Shown: positions 1 to 9,064 of the stretch, piece by piece
How the letters are laid out: every line of letters begins with the position of its first letter
Numbering within the stretch: position 1 is the first letter of the stretch
Source: an uncultured Eubacteriales bacterium
Lineage (GTDB): Bacteria; Bacillota; Clostridia; Oscillospirales; Oscillospiraceae
Length of the DNA: 17,700 nt
NCBI GenBank assembly: GCA_900550585.1
Contig: URST01000046.1
Span: forward strand, 1 to 17,700
Reading direction: 5' to 3'
Program-made: the position numbers and the translations under genes
The notes under the pieces: model-generated
What the model was told of the DNA's origin: nothing
What the model saw: the letters and a program-made list of their open reading frames with translations, nothing else
The model's database searches: none

Positions 1-1989
1 ATTGGCATACGCCTGCGTCAGCGTCTCCGTCTTGAGACTGCCCCCCTCCGCCTTGGTGATCCTCGCATAGCTGGGGAACCAGTAGTCCCCGTTGGGGATG
101 CTCAGCTGGTAGTTCTTCGTTTTCTCGTTGTTCCGGAAATCCACAAACACGCGCACCAGCTGATCGGTCTCGTCCGCGTCCGCATCGGGGAAGACCCCGG
201 AGAGGAAATAATCCTGTCCGTTGATCAGCGTAACGCCGGGCAGAAGTCCGCTGAATACCTCGCCGCTCACCGGATAGGTGTAGCTGCCGTCATAGACCTT
301 GTTGACGCGGTCGACACTGATGAGCTCGATCGGCTTCTTGGTGATGTCCGCCATTGTCGTAGTGGAGGAGCCTTCATAGTTCACGACATAGTTGCCCGCG
401 TCGGCGCCGCCCAGCTCCACAGAGCGGATGTACACCATCTTGGACGAACCGGCATTCGCATTCACAAACTCCAGGACCGCGTCGCGGACATATACATCGT
501 CGCCATCCAGCGCACCGTAGATGGTTGCATTTTCCAGCCGCGGCTCTGCGTCTGTCGTTCCGTCGTATACCTTTTGCTGTGCACCGACACCGAAGAAGAA
601 AACGGGTATCTGCTCCACCGTCAGCGTACAGGTCGCGGTGGTCTCCTTGTATTTGCCGGGCACCGCGGCGGCGGTCGCCGTGATGGTCACGGTGCCGGCC
701 CCATTTATGGTGATCGCGTAGCTCCCTCCGGTCTGCTCCACTTTTGCAACGTTGTTGTCGATGCTGGCATAGGTAACGGTGCCGCCGCCGGACGAATAAT
801 TCTGCACATTAAGGTAGAAGGTCGGCTCGCCGTATTTCCTGCTTATCTCGGTCAGGTTCTCCTTGCTGCCCGGATTCATGATGCGCAGATCCTGCAGCGG
901 CGCGTCCACGATGGTGAAGCTTGCGCTGCCGCTCTTGGGTTCCTTCGTGTAATTCTCGTTGGTGGCGGTGAATTCCCAGTACAGGGTAAGGCTTGTGCCG
1001 ATCTGCAGTTCGGAAATATCCGCATCGGTTGCGGGTCTCCTGTCTGCGCCTTCTCCAATGTACCACGTCAGGTCGCCGTCCACCGCCTCCGCGCTGCCGT
1101 TGACGGTCAGACCGACTCCCGTGGGATAGGGAAGGCTGTCCAGCCCGCCGCCGACAATGATATCACTCTGCTGGGGGACGCTGTACGTGTAGTCCACCGA
1201 CGCGACAGTGAACGCCCAGCGGTCATTCCAGTCAGCGGGCACGTCCCCGCCGATGTAATTGCCGCCTGGTGTTACCTGAACACTTATCACATAGGTCCCT
1301 GCGTCTGTCGCCGTTCCATCCGGGACCCAGGAATAGATGTATGGATCGGCGGAGCTGTCGGCGGGGTACTTGGGGTTGGGCACCCGTTTCCAATAGGTCC
1401 ATGTAAAGGCGTCCTTGTCAAGCGGATCCTTCGCCGTCACGCCCACGTCCTTCAGCCAGTCCGTCACGCCGTCATAGACCGCGCCGGTCGGCAGTGTGAC
1501 ATCAAAATCGCTCTTTACCAGCTGCTTATGCTCGATAACGAAGTTCATCTGAATGGTGTGGGGACCGTCCGCGTCCGTTATGGTGATGCTGGCAATGTAG
1601 GCGCCTACGTCCGAGGGGCACGCCTCCAGCGGTGTACTGACGCCATCGGCTCTGCGCACATAATTGATCTCGGGCAGCGGGTTCCACCTTCCGGTCACCA
1701 CCGCCTCCGGTCCCTGCGCACTGCCGTTATATGTGTACTCCTCCTGGCCCGAAAGCGCCACCGTGCCGCGGCTGCGCTCGCATACGCTGCACGCCGCCGA
1801 GAGGGAGCGCCCGTCAGAGGAGACGGTATACACCCACTGGTGTTCGTGGGTGCCCAGCATCGCGGACCTGCCGTCCGTGGCGGTGATCGTGGTATAACTG
1901 CTGCTGTCGCTGGTAAAGCTGCTGTCCTTGATCCAGCCCTCTGTTTCCGCCGTGGCGATGGCCACGGGGTCGTCGTCCGTAATGGTGTC
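1..1989 (-). CDS. C-terminal piece of surface protein: Ig-like/YDG-type stalk domains, partial at window edge
   Basis: All 663 codons from 1989 down to 1 are open in the same frame as the upstream pieces, and the sequence is clearly coding. It begins with an FTSDSSSYT segment often found after beta-helix blocks, followed by HEHQWVYTVSSDG. Next come Ig-like repeats with the motifs EEYTYNGSAQGP and ATDAGTYVISV. Last are two YDG-type repeats: QQKVYDGTTDA through GADAGNYVV, and NKVYDGSYTYPV. Such domains form stalks that project adhesive heads from the cell wall. No good start codon with a ribosome binding site is visible after the TAG. The sorting signal, if any, lies beyond position 1. The domain names come from motif recognition, not from a profile search. 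Confidence 0.6.
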
Positions 1990-4392
1990 CTAAACGCCAT
2001 TCGACAGATTCACGCCGATGCTCGCGCCGTCCAGCGTACCCGTAACGGTGATGGGGTCAACTGTCCACGTCCCGTCCGTGTCCTTGCCCGCCAGATAGAC
2101 GTTGCGGGGGACGCTCGGGTTACCGGTGATGTTCCCCGTCACCTGCACGCCGCCGGAGACGGACATCCGCCCGTCTGCCCCGACGTAAACACCGGCGCTG
2201 CCCTCGGCGAGCACCTGGTTGCCCGTGATCTTCGCGCTGTCCTTGAGCACCAGACTGCCGTTGTCCAGATATACGCCGCCGCCCGCGCCGCCGCCTTTCA
2301 TCGCCAGATTGCCGCTGATCTCCGCGTTTCCGCCTACGGTCAGCGCCGCCCCGCCGGTCACATACACGCCGGCGCCGAGAGCGCCGCCATCATTGTTGCT
2401 GAACGCATTCCCGCTGACGCTGGCAGTTCCCGCAAGGGTCAGCGTGCCGCCGCCGCAGTAAATACCCGCGCCCTTGCCGCCGGTATGGACGTTGTTCTTG
2501 TAGAGGGAGGCATCTCCGCCGATGGTCGTGGTGCCCAGGGAATACACGCCGCCGCCGAGACTTCCGCTGTCGGTCACCACGTTGGCGATGATGCTGCCGC
2601 CGTACATGGCGAAGCTGGCATCTGCGGCCACTGCGGCGCCCGCGCCCTGCGTCCCGGTCGTATTGCCGATGATGGTGCCGCCGTACATGGTGAAGCTGCC
2701 GCCTGCAGCCACGTTCACGCCCCGCCCGGACTTATCCTTGTCATGGGTGATGATGCCGCCCTCCACCGTGATGTCGCTGGGGGCGTCGGAATTGTTGCGG
2801 AGGTTCCACTTTTTACCGGTGGAGAAATTCAGCCGGAACGTATACGTTCCCTTGCTGCCGTTGCAGTCGGTCAGTGTGAAGCCCACGCTGTCGCCGACGC
2901 TGATCGCGTCAAAATCGCCGTTCGCCATGATGCTGTGTCCGTTGAGATCCAGCACCACGCCGTTGGCAGGTTCCCATGTCTGGGTCAGCGTGATGTTGTC
3001 CGCCAGGAAGTAGTAGGACTTTCCGCTCCCCGCGGTGATCCCGCGCAGCGCCGCCTCGTCGGCGATGGCCTGCCACGTCACATCCGCGCCGTCACGCACC
3101 GGGTGCTGGTGGGGCGGCACCGCCAGATAGAGCGTGCCGCCGGCGGCATCCAGCGTGAACCGGAACGTTCCGCCCGCGTCGGGGATGAAGCCGTTTGCGT
3201 CCGTGTCGGTCAGGCCGTATTCCTCACCAACGGCGATCTTGACCGACTTGGCCTCCGTGGGCAGGCTGCTCACGGTCACGCCGATGCTTGCGCCGCTCAG
3301 CGTACCGTTGACCCCGATGGTCTTGCCTGTGGGCAGCGCGACGTTGTTTTTGCTGCCGTTTACGGTGTTGTCCTTGACCACGGCGCTGCCGGAGACGGTC
3401 ATCGTGCCCACAGAATAGGTGGTGCCCGCAGGTGCAAAGCCCACGCCGCCGGCACCTGCGCCGCTGTTATCCCGGATGGTGCCGCCGCGCATGACAAACC
3501 GATTGCCCGCGCCGACCCATACGTCGCCGCTTTCCTTGGTGACATGGTTGCCGCTGATCTCGCCGCCGTACAGGTTGATGAAGATGGTCTTGCTGTTCTG
3601 CCCGGTGACGGGGCTTACATCACCGGTATAGTTCGTGATCTTGCCGCCGTACATATCAAACGTGCCGCCGCTCTGGTGGAGTTCGACCGGCGTACCGTCC
3701 AGCGTGCCGCCATAGAGGCGGAACGTGCTGCTATACTGGATAAGTACCTTGCCGCCCGTCACGGTTCCCTTATCGGTGCAGTCGGTCAGAGCGCCCACCG
3801 AGTTTTTGAAGGTGCCGTTGCCGCCCGCATAAATGCGCGTGGCGGAGCCGGAAAGCGTCACGGTGTAGCCGTTCAGGCAGATATTTGCTTTTTTCAGCGT
3901 GGCGCTGCTGGTCAGCGTCACATTACGGGTCAGGTAGTAATTGCCCTCCTGGGGCAGGCTGTCCGTGCCCGTCCACGGCAGGAAGGTCACGTCCTGGTGT
4001 GCCGTGTGCCCCGGATTGATATAGCTTGCGCCGCAGATGCAGTGCGTGTGTACGCTCTGCCGGCCCAGCGTCACGGTCTTGCCGTCCTCGTCGAGATACA
4101 GCTCGAAGCCCGTGCCGTCATCCTTGAAGCCGTCCGCCGTCAGCTGGCCGAAATACTGCCCGCCGCTGGCATCCGTCACGGTGATGCGGCCATCGCTGTC
4201 CAGACCATCCTGACCTGCCGCGGAAATGCCGAACCTCGCGGAAGCATCCAGCGCATCGAAATAGATCATTTCGCCGTCGGCCAGCAGGACGTTTTGGTCC
4301 GTATTGCCGGTCACCTTCGCCTTGCCGCCCACCGTGATCCCGTTGAGAGCGTAGATACCCGTCTTATTCCCGGTGATCTCGCCGCCCAGCAT
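1990..4392 (-). CDS. middle piece of surface protein: right-handed beta-helix repeats (up to 800 aa)
   Basis: This piece is in the same frame as the N-terminal one, directly after the TGA. The first ATG is at 4390-4392, but no Shine-Dalgarno sequence sits at the right distance, so independent translation is doubtful. It is dense in the short repeat typical of parallel beta-helix adhesins: a GG-x-I-x-N turn as in MYGGTIIGNTTG, MYGGKITN, MRGGTIRDNS and GGGVYLDNGSLVLKDSAKITGN. Three helix blocks each begin with an LNG-containing strand (ICLNGYTVTL, LDLNGHSIMA). They are separated by His-rich linkers (HTHCICG, HQHP) of a kind common in large Clostridia surface proteins. There is no signal peptide and no membrane segment. 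It ends at a TAG after NLSNGV, where homologous proteins usually pass straight into the next domain. Function by itself is unknown. Confidence 0.6.
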   Translation of the reverse strand: MLGGEITGNKTGIYALNGITVGGKAKVTGNTDQNVLLADGEMIYFDALDASARFGISAAGQDGLDSDGRITVTDASGGQYFGQLTADGFKDDGTGFELYLDEDGKTVTLGRQSVHTHCICGASYINPGHTAHQDVTFLPWTGTDSLPQEGNYYLTRNVTLTSSATLKKANICLNGYTVTLSGSATRIYAGGNGTFKNSVGALTDCTDKGTVTGGKVLIQYSSTFRLYGGTLDGTPVELHQSGGTFDMYGGKITNYTGDVSPVTGQNSKTIFINLYGGEISGNHVTKESGDVWVGAGNRFVMRGGTIRDNSGAGAGGVGFAPAGTTYSVGTMTVSGSAVVKDNTVNGSKNNVALPTGKTIGVNGTLSGASIGVTVSSLPTEAKSVKIAVGEEYGLTDTDANGFIPDAGGTFRFTLDAAGGTLYLAVPPHQHPVRDGADVTWQAIADEAALRGITAGSGKSYYFLADNITLTQTWEPANGVVLDLNGHSIMANGDFDAISVGDSVGFTLTDCNGSKGTYTFRLNFSTGKKWNLRNNSDAPSDITVEGGIITHDKDKSGRGVNVAAGGSFTMYGGTIIGNTTGTQGAGAAVAADASFAMYGGSIIANVVTDSGSLGGGVYSLGTTTIGGDASLYKNNVHTGGKGAGIYCGGGTLTLAGTASVSGNAFSNNDGGALGAGVYVTGGAALTVGGNAEISGNLAMKGGGAGGGVYLDNGSLVLKDSAKITGNQVLAEGSAGVYVGADGRMSVSGGVQVTGNITGNPSVPRNVYLAGKDTDGTWTVDPITVTGTLDGASIGVNLSNGV

Positions 4393-4410
4393 GGTGAAGA
4401 TGCCGAAATT

Positions 4411-5778
4411 TCAGACACCGTATTTTCCGCCGGTGATCCGTCCCGCGTTGTCGCTGCTGCAATCCAGCAGCGTCAGGGTGGCACGAGAGTTGACCGAGAT
4501 CGCGGCGATGCCGGGGTCGGCGGTGATCGTCTGCCCGTTCAGGCAGAGGGTGACATCCCCAGCGGGGACGGACCATTGTTTGTCAAGCGCGACCGCGCCG
4601 TCAAGGCAGTAGCGGCCGTCTCCCGTGATGTCGGACAGCGCCGTCACTCTCGTGAACTCCACGTCGCCGTGCATGTGCGGCTTGCCCTCTATGATATACC
4701 CGCCGCTCGCGCTGTCATAGCGCACCCGGCTGTCGGTCCTGCTCAGACGGGGCTTGCTGCTTGTGTTGATGCGCCACGGCTCCGTCTTGCTGCCCGTTTC
4801 ATTGCCGTCATTGTTGAGCATGACGGTCAGCTTGCCGGAACTGATATCGCTGCTGTACACCATGCTGACACCCTCGGTGGTATCCGAAGTGGGGCGTTCG
4901 CTTTGATAATAGCAGTTCGCAATGCTGCTGTCGGCACCCTTTTCAAACGCGATGGCATGGTCGTTCATCCCGGGGCCCATATAAGAGCCATTAGCTGTAT
5001 TGAAGAAGCAGCTGTGGATGGTTCCGTTATTCAGATAGACAACGCCGCCGACACTTCCTAAGTTATTATAACGGTAACCGATGTTGGCAAGGCAGTCCTG
5101 TATGGTGCCGTCGTTCTGATACGCCAGCAGGCCGACCGCGCCCGTCACATAGAGCTGATAAGAGTTTATCGCCGTGCAGCGCTCAATGGTGCCGGCATTA
5201 TAGGCGGCTAACGCCCCGCTTTCCGGGACCTTGAACGAATTGCCGCTCCACCCAAAATAGTTGATAATCATATTCAGGGCCTGCACCGTACCGTCAGAGC
5301 CGATATACCCGAACAGGCCCCAGCCCTTTTCCATGCCGGTGGGCGCGGTCGCATAAGTGAACGTGATCGTATAGTCATTGCCGTCGAATGTGCCGGTATA
5401 TTGATTCTCCTCTGTGCCGATGGGCGCCCAGGCCCCGTCCCCATCTTTAAATTTGATATTCGCCGTCAGCTTCGCGCAGATGCCAGGCTCCCCATCGTTC
5501 ACCGTGTCGCGGAACCATTGCAGCTCCTCCTTGGTGCCGATGAGGTAAGGGTCCTCCGCGGTGCCCGTGCCCTGCGGCATGTCCGCCGCGTTGGCGGCCA
5601 TCAGCGCGATGCCCTCCGGTGCCTTGGTGCCCTCGCCGTTGGCGTAGGCGCCGTCGGTGCCGTCGGTGCTCTGCGCCTTCTGCGCCGCCGTGTCCGCCTC
5701 TCCCGCCAGCACGGCGGTGGGCAGCATGGAAAAGCAGAGCACCAGCGCCATGAGCAGGCTCAAAACTCGTTTCTTCAT
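4411..5778 (-). CDS. N-terminal piece of secreted surface protein (signal peptide, GLUG-like/beta-helix region), 455 aa
   Basis: The start is ATG 5776-5778, preceded by a strong AAGGAGG site about five bases upstream; an in-frame upstream extension has no such site. Residues 1-25 form a classical signal peptide: MKKR, a hydrophobic core, then a cut after AVLA. There is no lipobox. Residues 26-65 are an Ala/Gly/Thr-rich linker. From about residue 67 comes GTGTAEDPYLIGTKEELQWF, the usual opening of GLUG/beta-helix adhesin modules. It is followed by short repeats around WGLFGYIGSDGTVQALN and GAVGLLAYQNDGTIQDC, then an LCLNGQTI segment opening a right-handed parallel beta-helix. The piece stops in mid-helix after GGKYGV at a TGA. 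The product is expected to be secreted or cell-wall associated, perhaps binding glycans or mucus; that role is family inference. If only this piece is made, it would be secreted without any C-terminal anchor. Confidence 0.75.
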   Translation of the reverse strand: MKKRVLSLLMALVLCFSMLPTAVLAGEADTAAQKAQSTDGTDGAYANGEGTKAPEGIALMAANAADMPQGTGTAEDPYLIGTKEELQWFRDTVNDGEPGICAKLTANIKFKDGDGAWAPIGTEENQYTGTFDGNDYTITFTYATAPTGMEKGWGLFGYIGSDGTVQALNMIINYFGWSGNSFKVPESGALAAYNAGTIERCTAINSYQLYVTGAVGLLAYQNDGTIQDCLANIGYRYNNLGSVGGVVYLNNGTIHSCFFNTANGSYMGPGMNDHAIAFEKGADSSIANCYYQSERPTSDTTEGVSMVYSSDISSGKLTVMLNNDGNETGSKTEPWRINTSSKPRLSRTDSRVRYDSASGGYIIEGKPHMHGDVEFTRVTALSDITGDGRYCLDGAVALDKQWSVPAGDVTLCLNGQTITADPGIAAISVNSRATLTLLDCSSDNAGRITGGKYGV

Positions 5779-5839
5779 AACATCCTCCTTCGGAATTGTG
5801 TATGCCTCTATGTACAGTCCGCGGTGTGCGGGCCTTGTT

Positions 5840-8209
5840 TTATGGATCATCTGCAATGAGCCACAGCTTCTTCGCGGCGGTCCTCGCCTCGCTGCGGCGG
5901 CTCACACCCAGCTTGCTCAGCACACTGCTCACATGGGTCTTGACTGTGGAGAGCCGGATGTCCAGTATCTCCCCGATCTCCGCGTTGCTCTTGTCGGCGC
6001 AGATCAGCCGCAGCACCTGCAGCTCCGCCGCCGTCAGCGCGTCGTTCATGGCCAGCCTCGGCTGCAGGAACCGGGGATAGATGGCGGCCTGTGCCCGCAC
6101 ATCCGCCATCAGCCGCTTGTGCCACTTGGCGTTCCCTGTCCACGCCAGCGCATCCAGCAGCGGCAGTACTGCCGCGCCGTAGACGCTGACGGTGCGGATG
6201 AAACGGTATTCCTCCGCCAGCTCCAGCGCCTCCGTCAGTACCTCGCGCCACCCCTCGTCCTTCTTGCGGTGCAGGGCGATGGCGGTCAGCAACCTGAGGT
6301 GTACGGTGTCGATATAGCGCATGCAGGCGGTGCAGTACGGCTCCATGGGCGTAAGGGTCAGCAGGGCGCTGTCCGGCTTGCCGTTGGCCAGCTCCACCAT
6401 TGCCTGGGTGAAGTACTGGTACCGCTTGAGGATGTTGATGTGTGTCGGCTCCCGCGGTGCCTTGGCGCGGTACCACACGTCGGCCTCGTCCAGGTCGCCG
6501 GTATGGAGCGCGATGCGGCAGAGCATGGCGTCCATATTGGGCAGAAAACGTGTCAGCTCCCGCTCCTCAAACTGGCGGCGCAGGTCGGTGATGGTCTTTC
6601 GCGCGTCCGCGCTCTGCCCGCTTGCCAGCAGGCTCCGCGCCAGCAGGCCGCTGACGGCGAACTCGATGTCCGGCGTGCCGCTGCGGCGGATGTCGTTCAT
6701 GCGCTGCACAAGGGGGAGCATCCGCGCCGAGATATTCTCGCCTTTTTCAAACTTGCTTTCGGCGATGGCGCAGTCGGCAAGGCCCACGCCGTCCCGCCCG
6801 AGGACGGCCTCCACCGGGACACGCATGGTGCGGTAGAGCAGGTCGTCCTTTTTGCTCCAGAGGGAGAAGTCCTTGCCGCCGTTCATGATGCTGGGCAGCG
6901 CGCTGGTAACGGAGAACGACGGCAGTGCCAGCTCCTTGTTTGTCAGCAGCCGGAACACCGCGGGGATCGTGTCCGCCAGGTTTTCCACGCCCCGCTGCGG
7001 CAGCGAGATATCCAGCCAGGCCAGCCGGCCCCGTGCCTGCCGCCCTGCGGCGTCCTCTCTGCCGCACCGCGCCACGAACTGCTTCAGGCATTCGTACCAG
7101 TATTCCGAGCCGTCGTAGTCCGCGTTCAGGGCGCACAGCATGCTCATGCCCTGCATCAGCGAGGGGGAGGCGAGGATCTCGGCCTCCGGCAGCGCCCGGT
7201 AGAACTGCTCCATCTCCGCGTAATGCCCCATGCCGGGATGCAGCTCCGCGTTGCGTATCAGCAGCTCGGACACCTTGGCGTGGTCGCCGCCTCTGGTGTA
7301 GCAGTCCAGCGCGCTGGAGAAGTCCTCCTTCAGCTCGTAGTAAAGCCCGCCGCGGATAAACAGGGCGCGCCGCTTTTCCACCGTATACTCCCGCTCCAGC
7401 TCCCAGAGGAGGAACTGGCGGAACTGCGGCCAGAAGTGAAAGCTGCGCATATCGCTGCTCCGCAGCATGGTGGTGCTCCGCCAGAGCGTATCCAGCAGCG
7501 CAGCGGCGTTGTTGTCGCCGCTGACGATGCGGGCCAGTTCCAGATCGAAGCGCTCAAAGGGCGACAGCTCCAGCAGAAAGCGGCGTATCGGCAGGTCGAA
7601 GCGGTGGTAGACCGCCGTTTCAAAGTAGCGGAACACCTCGCCGTACACCTGCGCGATCAACTCGGCGCCATAGGGCTGCCCCGCCGCCATGTGCCGCGCG
7701 ATGATCGCCGCACCCAGCGGGTAGCCGGAGGTCTCCCGCAGGATGGCGCTGATCTCGGAGTCTGTCGCCTCCGTGCCGTGGGCCTGCAGCAGCCTGCGTA
7801 TGTCCTCGCGGTCAAACAGCAGCTCCTCCGCGTGGAGGACGGTCATCATCCCCGCGTACTGAAACGCCATAAGGCAGGCGGGCGGTATGCCGCGGGAGAG
7901 CAGCACGAAGCGCCGCCCTGTGCTCTCGCGGATAAGCGCGTACAGCGCCTGCCAGTCCCGCTCCTCCTGCACACACTGGAGGTCGTCGATCAGCAGGGTG
8001 TCCCACGCATCCTCCGGGGAGGGCAGCGCAAAGCCGGCGGCCCCCGCATTCAGACGCAGAACGGGGCACCCGTCCAGCAGGGTGTCGGCCAGTGCCGTCT
8101 TTCCGAAGCCGCAGGGGGCGCTGAAGAACAGAACTCTGCCGCGCTCCCGGAAGGCGTCAAACGCCTGTGCGGCAGAAGGCTTGACGATGATGGCGTTTTT
8201 ATCGGTCAT
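5840..8209 (-). CDS. LuxR-family transcriptional activator, MalT/LAL type (ATPase + TPR-like + HTH), 789 aa
   Basis: The start chosen is ATG 8207-8209 because GGGAGGG lies six bases before it; the upstream in-frame ATGs at 8213-8215 and 8228-8230 leave no room for that site. The N-terminus carries a STAND-type ATPase. The Walker A is APCGFGKT (about residues 31-38), the Walker B is LLIDDLQ (about 72-77), and RGIPP follows as in MalT relatives. A long helical, TPR-like middle (about 300-700) is expected to sense an effector. The last 65 residues are a LuxR helix-turn-helix (LTAAELQVLRL, SNAEIGEIL, STVKTHVSSVLSKLGV). Members of this family oligomerise on ATP and ligand and activate promoters; the ligand here is unknown. 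The gene ends in TAA only 61 bases before the surface-protein start with no terminator between, so that gene is a plausible target or co-transcribed partner. Confidence 0.9.
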   Translation of the reverse strand: MTDKNAIIVKPSAAQAFDAFRERGRVLFFSAPCGFGKTALADTLLDGCPVLRLNAGAAGFALPSPEDAWDTLLIDDLQCVQEERDWQALYALIRESTGRRFVLLSRGIPPACLMAFQYAGMMTVLHAEELLFDREDIRRLLQAHGTEATDSEISAILRETSGYPLGAAIIARHMAAGQPYGAELIAQVYGEVFRYFETAVYHRFDLPIRRFLLELSPFERFDLELARIVSGDNNAAALLDTLWRSTTMLRSSDMRSFHFWPQFRQFLLWELEREYTVEKRRALFIRGGLYYELKEDFSSALDCYTRGGDHAKVSELLIRNAELHPGMGHYAEMEQFYRALPEAEILASPSLMQGMSMLCALNADYDGSEYWYECLKQFVARCGREDAAGRQARGRLAWLDISLPQRGVENLADTIPAVFRLLTNKELALPSFSVTSALPSIMNGGKDFSLWSKKDDLLYRTMRVPVEAVLGRDGVGLADCAIAESKFEKGENISARMLPLVQRMNDIRRSGTPDIEFAVSGLLARSLLASGQSADARKTITDLRRQFEERELTRFLPNMDAMLCRIALHTGDLDEADVWYRAKAPREPTHINILKRYQYFTQAMVELANGKPDSALLTLTPMEPYCTACMRYIDTVHLRLLTAIALHRKKDEGWREVLTEALELAEEYRFIRTVSVYGAAVLPLLDALAWTGNAKWHKRLMADVRAQAAIYPRFLQPRLAMNDALTAAELQVLRLICADKSNAEIGEILDIRLSTVKTHVSSVLSKLGVSRRSEARTAAKKLWLIADDP

Positions 8210-8245
8210 GGGCATCCCTCCCTGCGGCAAAGGCGGAACCGTCCC

Positions 8246-8286
8246 ACGGGGCCCCGTATGACAGCGAGGGTACCCTCGCTGTCATA
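8246..8286. promoter_or_regulatory. two abutting perfect palindromes (12 bp and 30 bp) in the regulator leader
   Basis: Positions 8257-8286 form a perfect 30-base palindrome without a loop. Its centre is GGGTACCC and its right half begins ACCCTCGCTGTCATA. It abuts a second perfect palindrome, ACGGGGCCCCGT, at 8246-8257, and they share base 8257. Both lie between 37 and 77 bases upstream of the regulator ATG. A possible -10 (TATAGT on the minus strand, 8296-8301) is just upstream, but no good -35 is visible. This could be an operator for a dimeric protein or paired hairpins in the mRNA leader. There is no T-run, so a simple terminator is unlikely. Confidence 0.6.
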
Positions 8287-8370
8287 AGCCTCCACACTAT
8301 ACTTTATTGTTATTGCATCAGAGTTCCCAGCAAATGTAAATCAGTCCAAAGTAGGAGACGGCATCCCGCG

Positions 8371-8408
8371 CAAAACAAAAATCGCCTGAAACCGGACGGT
8401 TTCAGGCG
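8371..8408 (-). terminator. rho-independent terminator after the acetyltransferase operon
   Basis: An 11-base perfect stem (8383-8393 with 8398-8408, CGCCTGAAACC and its complement) has a four-base loop. On the minus strand it is followed by ATTTTTGTTTTG. It lies 30 bases after the acetyltransferase TGA. It separates that operon from the downstream LuxR-type regulator, which must therefore have its own promoter. Confidence 0.9.
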
Positions 8409-8437
8409 GTGCCGCGGCAGCTGCCGGGCGGAGCATC

Positions 8438-9064
8438 TCAGTCTTTCAGCGTAAAAATGGTGTCCTGCAGACGCTGCAGGAATCGTCCGGCGTGCGCGCC
8501 GTCCATCTGGGTATGGTGGAACTGGAACGACAGCTTCAGTGTCGTCCGAAAAGGCCCCTTGTGATATTGGCCCCATATGATGAACGGGTTGTTGAAAATG
8601 CCGCTGTTCATGCCGACTGCCCCGTCGATCTCGGTGTCCACAATGGCGGAGGTGCCGATGACCATGCTGTCGGGCAAATCGTGGTTTTCGCAGCGCGCCG
8701 CTGCCTCGTGCGTCAGATGCAGATAGTCGGCGCTGAACCGCGCAAGGTCGGCGGAAAACGGCACATCGCAGGAGCTGACCTCGCCGGTTCTGTTCTTCAC
8801 GATGGTGTTTACCGCTATGCTGTCATATCGCAGCAGCTCGCGCCCGACCGGGAGCAGATAAAACTCCCTGATCCCGCTGGCCGCCCTGCCGATGCACCAG
8901 CAGAGAAGCATATTGAATTTCAGCCCGCGCTTGCGGCTGTATCTCACCAGCGGCGTCACATCCAGCGTTTTGAAAAAAGTCACCATCGGATCCGGCGCAC
9001 GCATCCAAAGTTCAAATGCCGCCGCGCGGGTGGTCGTTTTCGGGTCAATACGGATCGGTTTCAT
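8438..9064 (-). CDS. CatA-like (type A chloramphenicol acetyltransferase family) acetyltransferase, 208 aa
   Basis: The family active-site motif is present near the C-terminus: FQFHHTQMDG, with the catalytic His at about residue 184 and the Asp four residues on. The N-terminal LWMRAPDPMVTFFKTLDVTPL and the central VNTIVKNRTGE blocks also match this fold, which acts as a cytoplasmic trimer using acetyl-CoA. The length, 208 aa, is slightly below the 215-220 usual for CatA. Many such chromosomal genes in Clostridia do not give chloramphenicol resistance, so the substrate is uncertain. The start ATG 9062-9064 has GGAGAG nearby. It overlaps by four bases (ATGA) the stop of the 52-aa ORF upstream, implying translational coupling. 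It is the last gene of the operon driven from the 9693-9721 promoter, and a strong terminator follows. Confidence 0.9.
   Translation of the reverse strand: MKPIRIDPKTTTRAAAFELWMRAPDPMVTFFKTLDVTPLVRYSRKRGLKFNMLLCWCIGRAASGIREFYLLPVGRELLRYDSIAVNTIVKNRTGEVSSCDVPFSADLARFSADYLHLTHEAAARCENHDLPDSMVIGTSAIVDTEIDGAVGMNSGIFNNPFIIWGQYHKGPFRTTLKLSFQFHHTQMDGAHAGRFLQRLQDTIFTLKD

Larger units (their letters stand above)
1..5778 (-). pseudogene. large surface beta-helix/Ig-like protein gene, interrupted by two in-frame stops, 3' end outside window
   Basis: One reading frame runs from an ATG at 5776-5778 to the window edge (1926 codons) with only two stops, a TGA at 4411-4413 (codon 456) and a TAG at 1990-1992 (codon 1263). 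No shift of frame occurs at either point, and family-like sequence continues directly on both sides: beta-helix repeats around the first stop, a helix-to-Ig-domain transition around the second. I read this as one ancestral gene of at least 1900 codons with two nonsense changes. Each could come from a single substitution (for example TGG or CGA to TGA; TGG or CAG to TAG). TGA also ends at least five other genes here, so a reassigned code is unlikely. The three pieces are described separately. Sequencing error cannot be excluded, but it would have to be two substitutions in the same gene. Confidence 0.7.

Noticed and set aside
574..5061. Open plus-strand frame of 1495 codons opposite the surface gene
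   Set aside because: It is codon-aligned with the minus-strand gene, whose GC-rich codons seldom include TTA, CTA or TCA, so stops are absent on the opposite strand. The translation has no domain-like character and no RBS.
8210..8230. Upstream starts for the LuxR-type regulator
   Set aside because: They would place the GGGAGGG site inside or touching the start codon; the ATG at 8207-8209 has correct spacing.
5657..8287. Open plus-strand frame of 876 codons opposite the LuxR-type regulator
   Set aside because: The minus strand has clear Walker, LuxR-HTH and RBS features; the plus-strand translation is Arg/Gln/His-rich noise.
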